The notes beneath the pieces are model-generated. The model made no database searches, was not told the DNA's origin, and saw only the letters and a program-made list of their open reading frames with translations. This document shows positions 34,611-46,600 of a stretch of 64,000 bases of DNA, piece after piece. Both the position numbers and the translations under genes were made by a program. Source of the DNA: Gordionus sp. m RMFG-2023. Taxonomy: Eukaryota; Nematomorpha; Gordioida; Chordodea; Parachordodidae. Every line of letters starts with the position of its first letter. Position 1 is the stretch's first letter. The stretch covers positions 3,381,743 through 3,445,742 of the forward strand of contig NC_088778.1 of NCBI RefSeq assembly GCF_954871325.1, read 5' to 3'.

Positions 34611-37600
34611 ATGTTCATCCTGTTTGAACACGCCATGGGTTACGCCTTATTCAAGGTCAAGCAATACGAGGAGATAGGTATGGCCCTTTTGACCGAACAA
34701 TTGCGCGATAACCTCACTGACTTTACGAAATTCGTCAGCACGGTTCATTTGGTAGCGTTTTCGCCCTTCAAATCGGCCAAGAATGCCCTGGAAAATATTA
34801 ATCACATATCGGAAGGTTCAGTTCTTTTTTAAACCAAACAATGGCATATTTTATTCTCTGGCTCCAGAAGTAGGGGAACTGTTTTTTTTCAAACATTTTA
34901 TGTATTATACTATTTTTACCTAAAGTTGAATAGACAGCTGTCAAATTTTAAAATTGAATTTTTGGGTAATCATGAAATGAAATGTAGTCCCCGAGATGCC
35001 TGAACTTAAAGAAATATGGTGGGGTTAAAGGGTCAGAGAGATGTGGGTCGGGATTTATATATTAAAAAAACGGTTTGATAATATACAGGAAGTGCTTCCA
35101 TTCTATCCACATATAACCTAAATTTGTGATTGAAGGATTGAAATAATCATCATTTTAAATTTAAAAAATTTTTTTGTTTTCCAAACTCCAAGAATTTCGA
35201 AATTTCGCTAATATTAATAATCGACTAGTGTTGTTAAATGGCTCATTTTGAGCCGATTTTTAAGAACGGCCAACTCAATATTTTAACCTGAAAAATATAG
35301 CCTAAGCTTTGAGATTTCGCTAATAGATGTCCTAACTTTGGTTCCTTCTACAAGCAAAATCTTCAGGCTTGAATTATATTATTCTGGGGGAAATAGTGAG
35401 TTAGCCGTTTTTAAAAATCGGCTCAAAACTAGCCGTTTAACAACACTAGTCGGGATGAACCAACTTTCCCAAACCCTTATCTCTGGCTCGTAGTGTTGTT
35501 AAACGGCTCGATTTGAGCCAATTTTTTTAAAAACGGCTAACTCCGGAAAAAATATTACGCGCGCTTAAAGATTTAGATCCAAGATGGCACTTAGGTTTGG
35601 ACATTTATTAACGGAAATCTCGAGGCCTGGGTGATAAAATATTGATTTTTAACCGCTTGGGGCTATTCTAACTTAGTTGTGCAAAAGAATGTTAACGGAT
35701 ATTTATTTGATCATTTTGTATTAGGCTTGGTTCACGAGGACTTGTACGAATTTTTGGACACCCATCTACCAAAAATCGAATCAAGTGTTGACAGGAGAAA
35801 AGTGTTGCTCGCGATCTCCGATAGTAAATTGGGCAATTCGATCAACGAAAACGTTAGCCTCAGCGTCAATTGCATATTTTCTGGACTCGTTCCGGATATC
35901 ATGAGAGGTTTGTAAGCGTAAAAGCAACCAGGCCAGTTATGACCACTTCATAAATCAGGGATTTTTTTTATCTTCGAAAAATATGGTTAATTGACAATTC
36001 AACTAAGAGTTGTTTTTTTTTGGAAGAAAAAAATCTAGGTTTTTTTTGGCTTGTTCTTCTACCCATGCATTAATAGTTTAAAAAAAAGGTATTAGTAGAT
36101 GAACGAGAATGGGCATCCAAAATTTTTAATCTATAATAATAAGTTGGAGTATAATTCAAAAGGTTTTTTTGAGAAGAATAAATTGTTTATGGTAAGTTAT
36201 TTTGACTCAGAAATTAAAAATGAGACCTCAGAGCATTACGTTAGGCTATAATGGACTAATTATTAGTTATTTCAAAATTATAACAATTATTTCCTTTTTT
36301 TTATGATGCCAATACACGCTCACTTTTCATCCCTCAAGGAATAAGGCAACACTTTAGCAAATTTTTTAAAAACCTGAACCAAAGCAACAGTCTCATTGAC
36401 GAGTCGAAGGAATCCAAATCACAGCTGGGTCTCGCTCATAGCTATTCCCGCGCCAAAATTAAGTTCAACGTGAATCGAGTCGATAATATGATAGTTCAAT
36501 CCATCGCCATCCTCGATCAGCTGGACAAAGATATTAACAAATTTTGCATGAGGCTTAGGTTTAAAAAAAGAGAGAATATTTATTTATACGATGACTCCAC
36601 GAGGAAAGTAACGTTATTAACTGCCATTTAAGATAAAGTTGGGAATAATAGAGGGTAATGATGTGGCAACACATTAAAGTAATGTTGCACACTATCTATA
36701 TTTAAAAATTTTGAGTATTAAGGACCACTTAAACGTGATTCGGAATATAACGGAAGCCCGTTAATTTTGTAAAGGAAATTTAGCCATTTTGTTGTTTGTA
36801 TTCTTGGAAAATTATGAATTCAATCTGGTCACACATTTTTGTCTCCTTGCTATTTAAAATGTTTCCCGAAATCTTTACAAGATTAAAAAAAAATTTTTTT
36901 TTGTAAAATGAATATTTGTGATCACGTTGTTTAAATATATATTATTTTAAAACTCTTTGCAGAGAAAAAATAATTAGGGCTAGCAACGCCCCGAGATTTC
37001 TACACTCCCCCCCCCCCCAAACCTCTCAATTTTAATGAATATCTTGTGTCATAACCCTCCTCTTACCCATCATATCACTCCCATTGTAGAAGTCTGACGA
37101 TATTCATTTCGAATATGAATTAACTAATTACCTTTTTCATATACATTTTTTTTAGAGAATGGTATTCCTATCATTTTCCAGAGCTTTACAAACTTGTACC
37201 AGATAATTTACTTTACGCACGAGTAGTTAAATGTGTTGGGGACAGAAAATTAATATTTAATAACACTGCCAACAGCGAGGAACTCGAAAGTAAGCTGGCC
37301 GAAATACTAAATCACAATTTAATCCTGATCCAAGATATCCTAAAGATCGCCAAATCATCGATGGGTACGAAAGTTTTTTTAAATTTGTTTTTGAAAACCG
37401 ATTCAAGTTTTTTTCCTTTTTCTTGGAGTAAGTAAATCGTTCAATTCGTTTTTATTTGTGTATTAGCGCGTTTTTTTTCCTGATATGCGATTTATTTTAT
37501 TCCACTTCTATTTATAACAGGCAATATTACAAATCGTTTCTTTATAATAGCAATAATATATTTGATCTTACAGATTAAGTGGGTAAATTACGACATTGTC

Positions 37601-40600
37601 CTAATTCATTTAACACATCATTTCTAGCCAGTTAGCACGAATGTGCAGCAAAGTATACAAAAATTAATGTAATATATCATATCTTGTCATACTTTACCTC
37701 GAATTCTTACTAACTGTGAATTGCAGGGTAATGTTACCCAAAGATGGAATAGATACCTTAAAATGTTATTTATAAACCATTAAGGAATGGATATATCGCC
37801 CCTCGATTTGAATATGATCGGAAAATTCGCCGACAGAGTCATAGCGTTAGGCGAATTTAGGAAAAAATTATCGGTCTACCTGAACGATAAAATGAAATGC
37901 GTCGCCCCAAATCTCGCGGAATTGCTGGGGGATACGGTAAAACATTTTGAATATATACTGGTATTATTTTTTTAAAGGAAATTAGAGTTTGTTTTATATT
38001 CAACTCTCTCTTTCACTACAACCATTGAAACTGGGCTGTTTTAATCCTTTCCCATTAAGCTTAATAATATTATTTTCCTCAACGCTTCTAGATTATAGAA
38101 TAAATTGGAAAGCCAATATTCCTCCAAGCACAGTTTTTCCTACGATTCCTACAACCAACTTTTTTTAACCCCTCTTACAAAATTTTTACAAGGTTATAAC
38201 CAAACAATCAAATTTTACAAGTTTCTTCTGTCTGATGACAGTCTTAATTATGGGAAGTACTTTTAGACGTGATTAATCCCCTATCTGGTTAATAATTGAG
38301 AGTTTTCATTGGTTTAGGTTGGTGATATCGTTCATCCTCATATCTACATTGCCGCTCGATTGCAGGCACAGTTACGGTTTGTACAGTCAGGAAAGACATC
38401 AGAATCACACGACAGTAAATCACTTAATCAGTCATGGTTTAACTGCAACTCACATACTCCACCACCAATTGCCTTTCATCTCTCGAGGATAGGCTAAAAT
38501 TGTTTTACATTGATTCCTTAAGATTCTGGCGAATCCTTAATTTGTGATTTCGCTAGTGTGTCTTTTATCCCTCATTTATTTAAATCAAATCCACTTAAAC
38601 TAGCCATAAATAAAAATATATTACAACCAAATGAATACGCAAATTTAAGAGATTTAAAAAATATTTTTAAGTTCCAGGGTAAATTCAACAAATGGCAATT
38701 TTCCCCTCCATCGTTTTAGAAATAAACGTCATCACAATAAATGACACCAACGAATACTATATTCAAATTAACCCGATAGAAACCCATAAATGGATAATTT
38801 AACATTCATCGATCTTTCAACATAAGTTAAATTATTTAAAGTGACTAAAATTTATTTTAAAAAAATCTGTGCTGAGATAACTAAAAAATTTGACTCATAC
38901 CTCACGGGTTCCTTAGATGTCCGAGCTTTTCTATCTTCTATGAGCCAAATTTTCGGATTTGCATAATATTTTTCGGCTTAAATATTGAGCTAGTCGTTTT
39001 GGAAAAATCGGACCATTTAACAACACTAGAGGGTTAAACGCGCTAAAAATTCGATCTTTACAAGACCTCTCAGATTTATTTTAGGGTCTATACCAAATTA
39101 GGTCCATCATTTATTTTTTTTCGAGTAATTTTTATGTATAGTTATGAAGGACGCTATATTTTCTTAAACTTGAACGATTATATCTTTGCAACTTATAGAG
39201 CTATAGCAATAAACATTTTAGCACTAACGATAGGCTTAAACGGTAAATGGGTTGAAAATTGGTCCACAAAATGAACCATTTTTTTTTGTATAGTGTAATA
39301 AAAATGACTTATTTGGGATCCGGTTGACTGAACCTGGCCTTCTTGAAAATTGATGGGCAGAAAACCCTGAGCTGGAAATGGTTTGCTGACTAAAGCTATT
39401 CTATTTTAAGTTACAGGACGAAATTTGTATAAATTTCTAAACAAAAAGGCTTTTTTTTTGTTCAAACGAGAAAAATAAAGAAACGCAGCTTAATTTCTCT
39501 TAAACTATGTTAAATTTTTTATTTATTTTTACTGTTTTGAAAAGATTTTCTGCCTTGGGAAGTTAAGGCTATTTATATTTCTTCATTTTTTTAAAAATAT
39601 ATTTACTGTTTTAATTCGTATTATTTAATTCTATATACTATGAATACGTAGGTGAGTGCTAGATTAATATCGCATGCCGGTAGTCTATCAAATTTAGCCA
39701 AATGTCCCGCCTCTACGATTCAAATCCTGGGTGCTGAAAAGGCTCTTTTTAGGTTACATTTATTATTATTTAAGTTATTACCACATGATTATACTTATGA
39801 TATAAAATGTGTGTGATAATTACCTCCCTCATATACTTATACATTGATGGATTAATCCTTTCGTTCGCAGTAGTGCAAATATAAAACCACCTTTCGACCT
39901 TTATATCTTTCTAAAAGAGTTCGTCATATAAAATGAAACCACCGCAAATATATATTAAAAGATATTGATCATATGTTTGTGGAGGATTATTTTTTAAATT
40001 TTTTTTCGCGTATTTAACAGTGATTTTTCTTAAAATTCTAAATTTTAATTATAAATAAGTATATTTAGCAAATATTTTTAAATATATAATATATTCCTCA
40101 CTATTTTATCTATCTTTCTAATAAGTATGGGTACATATTTGTGTTAGAAAAATTCGATAAAACCCACAATCATGAATTGGGTATTATTATATCTTGTTTT
40201 ATAATTTTATCTAAATATTTATTAATGGTTTTAAAAGATTTATCTATTCTAATAAAACCAGAGGTGATATTTTTCAAATATATCTACGCACCCATAGCTT
40301 AAAATGTTCATGTAAGGTTTGCCTAATGTCAAAATAAATAATTTAAAATTTTTGTGGCCATCCATTATGAAATAAATATTGCTATAAACTTCTAGAGATT
40401 CATTAAATTAACAACTCTGGGTAAATGTGTACATGTCATACAATATTTCTCAAGATTTCACCTCTGTTGGTCTCTGGTATTAAAGATGAACCTTTATAAT
40501 TCTTATTTATTTTACTATTCTTTTTGAGTATATGACTGGACTGTTAAATTTTAAGTTCATCTTTATTAAATCTGAATATTGTTTAAATTTTTTTTTATAT

Positions 40601-43600
40601 AGATGTTGTGGAATTTAACAACATACCCAAACAAAAAAGGGCCAATTTATTGGACAATCATTTAACTAATGTTGCCCTCAGTTTTGATGGAAATGTTAGA
40701 TAATTACTCATTTTAACATGCTGGGTAAAGTTGTAACAGCTGCTGATTTGTACAATTTAAAAATTGAGTCAAAATGTGGATGACAACATTTACGATAAAT
40801 TGAATGGCCTAGAACAGTTGGTTCAATTGATGGAGAATCATGATGTATGCGAAAAATGATTGACGCATAAAGTTGTTTTCATAGACGCGACATATAAATT
40901 GAACAATTACTTCATGTCAGTATTTTTGTTAAGTATAATTGATGGCGAAGGAAGTAGCCATATATGTGGCATGTGACATGTAAATTCAGAATGTTATAAT
41001 ACTGTTTATAACATGACCCTTATGCATAAAAAATATAATCCCTCACCACACAGAAATAAGAACAATTGTGAGTGACAAGGATTTTGCTGACCGCCATGCA
41101 TATAGTGATGCCTTCACACAAGCATCCTTAGAAATATGCCTATTTATATATTGCAAACATTCCGGTGAGAAATTAACAAATAAAAGGCATATAAGCAGTG
41201 AATAGATAGTACCTTAGACACCTGCGAGAAATTGTGTACGCGAGTTCAATTGACAATTACAATCAATTTTATAATCAGCTTAAAGATTTTAATTTATTTG
41301 AGGTACAAAAATTTTCGATAATCATTGGCATCCAATTAGGTATCATTGATATCTTGCATGACGGAAACATACTACAGATTTTAAAAACTACACAACCAAT
41401 AGAATTGAAAACCACAATAGAATATTAAAGGCTAGTATTAAGCCGTATTCTTCATTTAAAAATTTTTTTGTCAATTTTTCTAAACTAGTTAAAATATCTA
41501 AGTTTAGATAAAAAGCACAAAATAATAAACCTTAATATGACTTCCAATTCATCTAGATTCCATTCATCATCTGAACAATTCCTATGCCATGCATTACTAA
41601 CAAATTATGCTTTCAAAATTGTATTAAAGGAGACTACATATTCATGTTATATTTGTTTTGAAAAAGATTGATGACATAAATTTTATTATTGATAAAGAAA
41701 TATATGAGATTACTTTAACTCATTGCAGCTGTCGATCTATAGAATCTATGTTTCTACCATGCCGACATATATTTGCTTTGGAGGGCCAGTGAAAATATAG
41801 AGCTATACGATGAGAATTTGTGCCATGCAAGATGGAAAGAATCTTATTCTAAAATGACAGAGAATTTTAATGAAGATGGTGGTAAGAATATCATGATTGT
41901 TCCATATCTTCCTAATAAAAAAATTAACCTAAAATCAAAAATACAACAATATTAGAAAGTATTAAATGATATCTTAGGAATAGTTTGTGACAGACCTCGT
42001 AATTATTACGGCACAATTCTACAACAAATCAATATATTTAAAAAGGTGTTATATGATAATGAAATTCCAAAGATAAGTTAATATATCAATTTACATTTAT
42101 TGATTATATATTATAGGATTAGTCAAAATTTAGCCACCACAGGTGATTCTTCTGCTATAGCTGAAATATAAAATCCTTATATATATATTGATTTGTTGGA
42201 GAATTGTTTCATAATAATTATGAGGTCTATCACAAACAATTCCTGGGATATCATTTAATGCTTTTTTAATATTATTGTATTATTGACTTGATGTCAAATT
42301 TTTTATCTTTGGGAGATATGGAACAATCATGATATTCTTACCACCATCTTCATTAAAATTCTCTATCATTTTAGAATAAGATTTTTTCCATCTTGCATGG
42401 CATAAATTTTCATCATATAGATCTATATTTTCACTGGCCCTCCTAGCAAATATATGTCAGCATGGTAAAAACATAGATTCTATAGATCCACAGCTGCAAT
42501 GAGTTAATGTAATCTCATATATTTCTTTATCAATAATAAAATTTATATCATCTATCTTTTCAAAGCAAATATAACTTGAATATGTAAGCTCTTTTAATAC
42601 AATTATAAGGCATAATTTGTAAGTGATGCGTGGTATTGGAAGTCATATTAAGGTTTATGATTTTGTGTTTTTTATCTCTAAACTTAGACATTTTAAGCAG
42701 TTTGAAAAATTGACAAAAAATTTTTTAAATGAAGAATATGGCTTAATGCTAGCCTTTAATATTCTATTGTGGCTTTCAACTCTATTGGTTGTGTAGTTTT
42801 TAAAATTTGTGGTATGTTTCCTCCATGCAAGACATTGATGCCTAATTTAATGCCAATGATTATCTAAATATTTTATCGTGCCTAATATTTAGACCTTCAT
42901 TGACACCTTTTAAAAGGGAAGTGTTTTAACATACCATAATTTCGGCTTTTTGTTTTAATCGGTCATTCTCTCAAAACTGACATTTTGTGTATAAAATCTA
43001 AGATTAATGTACATAAGTAGACACAGGCGGTGTCATAAGCTCTTCTTATTTCCCTTTAAAAGATGGGAAAACGCGCACTTTAAAGCGTTTTTCATCATCG
43101 CCTTATGTTAAGGGTTCTTGAGAGTTTGGGAACAATCATATTACCCCCCCCCCCTATTCTCATATTATTATTTTTTTTAAAAAAATCATGTATAATTTGC
43201 CGATTTTATCCAGAGCCCTAAAGAGTCGTAGTGGCAATACCCCCAAATACGGACTTCTGTTTCACTCGCCTTTCATCAGCAAAACCGGAGCCACGAATAA
43301 AGGAAAGATTTCAAGATTTTTGGCCAACAAATGCGCCATCGCTTCCAGAATCGACTGCTTTTCTGGTTTGAGAATTAATTATTCAATATATATATGATGG
43401 GTTTTAATTTAAAAGGGATGTACCGTTTTTTGGGGGGGGGGAGGAGGGGGAGGGGTGAGAAAAAATTGTTTATTACTACCACATAGTGTTGTCAAAATGT
43501 CCGATTTGAGTCGATTTTTCAAAACGGATATAAAATTATGTAAGCAGCGCGATTTGGCAAATTAGATGTCCAAACATTTCTGCCAGCTAAGAGAAAAATC

Positions 43601-46600
43601 TTTAGGCTTATATAACATACAATCTTAAGGGCCATTTTTTAAAATAGACCAGAATCGGACTTTTTAACAACACCTACTCCCACAATCCTCGCGGAGAATA
43701 AAATTCATGAGATCAACGAATATTTTATTAAGGATTTTTTTTTAATCATCATAAATCATTTTTATAACGTGCTCAATTTGTTAAATTGTAATATTTTTTT
43801 TAAAAAAATGCTTTTTTCAAATACTTTTTTTGATTCTTCATTTTGTAATATTATATATAATGTATAAAAAAAAATAAATAACTTACTTGTATCTTAAAAT
43901 GGAATATTTAGAAAATAAAAAGGCAGACGATAAATATAATTTCCAAAGACATATCCTTTTGTAGAACTTGAATTGACGATATTTATAAAAAGGCAACCCT
44001 TAATTTAAACTAGGGATGTGTTGTGTTACGTTTTTTTTTAAATTTAAAAATTACGAAAATATAGTGCGCACAAATTGAGCGCTTACGTTTTGCCGTAATT
44101 GTTAATTAAAAAAAACGTAACGTGTCCCTTGTTTAAATTGAAGTTGTCTTTTTATTAATATCCGTCGATTTAAAATTTTAAATAAATTTAAAAAAAAAAG
44201 GATTTGTCTTTGAAAATTTTATTATCGTCTGCGTTCTTATTTCTTTTAATTTCTGAATATTCCTTTTTAGGATTATAAGTAAGTTGTTTATATTAAATTT
44301 TTATATAATATTACAAAACGAAGAATAAAAAAAGTATTGAAAAGGCAAGCCTGTTAGCTTTTTTTAAAAAATGGTTGCTAACTCCAAACGATAATTTTTA
44401 CCAATTTGCAAGAGGCCGTTTGAAAGGCATTATTGGTTCTTGCAACGCAGCGTTTGAAACGCTGAATTTGTTCTCACTATTAGGCATGCGTATTTCTGTT
44501 TTTTTCTCGTTTTCTATATTTGAATATTTTTTTATGCATCTCTAACTATAAAAAAAAATTAATTTGCTACATCGAATAAAATAATACCGAAAATTAATTA
44601 CAGTGAAATCATGAAGATTTTTTACAAAGATTTTTGGCACCTAAAATGATTTTGAAGCATCTGTCTTCCCCCCCTTAGCCCATAAAACTTTTTTATAAAA
44701 GTTTGTCCAGCCCTTAACAATTTTTTTAATAATTATTATGATAAATGAATATAGATGTTGCTTGTCCTATATATGGCCAGTTTCTAAAAGCTCAAGTTGA
44801 AAATAGAATAAGATTTCTCGAAAATAACGAAGAACCAATTAAAAATCACGACCTAATGAATCAAGCTCGCGAAAAAGTATTATTATTATTATTGTTGTTG
44901 TTATTATTACTAGCTGATAACCCGTCAAGAATGACACGTGATTGACGGGTAATGAGCTAGTTTGTATAATATGGTACGAAATATATACTTTATTATCACA
45001 TTTTAAAAAAAATAATAAAAATTTCCCAGTCAACGATCATCAAAAAAGAGATATAACTTTATGAATCACACCTTCATAAGATATGCTTAATTTCTGATTC
45101 ATCTATCACTGAATAAGTAATAAAAGTATGATAACCCGTCTTTCTTGACGGGCAAGATGAAAAATAAAATAACTAAGGGGAACACCAGAATCGCCCGTTA
45201 GTCAGCATTGCTATTCGCTCCCTACTGAATAAAGGTGGGAGATGGGAGGGTTTTAGGGGAGCAAAGAGATGAAAAAAGAATGAATAAAAGAAGGTAGAAA
45301 TATAGAAGAAAGCTACGAAAATTTTTTTTTTTTTAAATATAATACATGTTTATACCTTAAGACTTGATGGTTATTAAGCTTTAACACACTCGCATTTGAA
45401 GCCATATAAAAAAATTAAATAATATAAAATTTTAAGCATTAGTCTGGTATATCACTGTTAGAAATTCTTATATCCCCAAATCAAAATATCTTATATTTTT
45501 CTTCTTTGAATGTCAAAATCCGTATTTATAAAAATTAAGTAGTACCTTTGTAAAATAAGATTATTAGGGGGATCTTTTCTCTATTCCATGTTGGATGAAG
45601 AAGGAATATGACCAAGCTCGTGTTAACTATTTTTACTACTACCATGAGACTTCTTTTTAACACGCTGATTTGTTTAAATCTAAAATATAATAGTAAAAGA
45701 AAAAAATTTGAGAATATACTTCTTTTAGATCCATGGCAAAAGGAATAAAAGTTTGTAATATATTCAAGCGTTGTTTGAAAAAAAATGTTAACTTTTAAAA
45801 ATCCTAAACGGAAATAAGATATATGAAGATTTAATACATGATTCGATAATACATGTTTTAGAAGCCCTGGATATTAAAGGTAAAGTTTGTCTAAAATCTC
45901 CTCCTAATAAAATAACTTTGCCTCCGAAGTGGATATTTATTTGCATAATTTCCCTAAGCAAGACTTCTATACAACGTAAAGCATGTTTTGTCATCATACT
46001 TGATTCGTATATAATTATTAAATGGGCAAGTTTAAGTTCCTTAGCTTGTGTATATAGAGGTCTCAAACAAATGATGATGGAGAACCTCCCTTTAAACGAG
46101 ATGTAAAAGTGTATCCTAGAAATAATGGGAATGATTTAGTAATCCTTAACGTGTTAAGTCCTAATTTAGACCCATTGGTATACCCTATACTATTTTCTCA
46201 CAGAGATCCTGGTTGGGAGCCTAATATGATTGCTGAAGGATTTAAAAATTTTGGACGTTCAAAAATAATGAAAAATTGTATTGTCATTTGCTACTACAGC
46301 TCATCCAGACCACTAATTGGTGGAAAGCACGATTCAGTGGTTTTAAACTTCCCCTATTTTAGACACATCTACACAAGTTAAGAAACTTAAACTTGCCCAT
46401 TTAATGATTATAAACGAATCAAGTATGTTGACAAAACATGCTATACGTTGTATAGATGTCATGTTTAGGGAAATTATGCATAAATACATCCTTCTGAGGC
46501 CGAGTTATTTTTTTAGGAGCAGATTTTAGACAAACTATCTGTTATATCTAGGGTTTCTAAAACACGTATCATCGAATCACGTGTTAAATCCTCAGATTTA

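Noticed and set aside
38228-38330. Possible box C/D snoRNA in NOP56 intron 5
   Set aside because: A TGATGA-like C box is present but no CTGA D box lies at a suitable distance and no terminal stem is visible.
43021-43140. Possible additional exon before NOP56 exon 7
   Set aside because: No frame continues from exon 6, and exon 6 joins exon 7 in perfect phase and homology.
44745-44945. A frame extending NOP56 exon 8 into a poly-leucine tail
   Set aside because: The leucine run comes from a TTA/TTG microsatellite after a proper donor (AAAAA then GTATTA); the lysine-rich last exon at 47597 is in phase with the spliced form.
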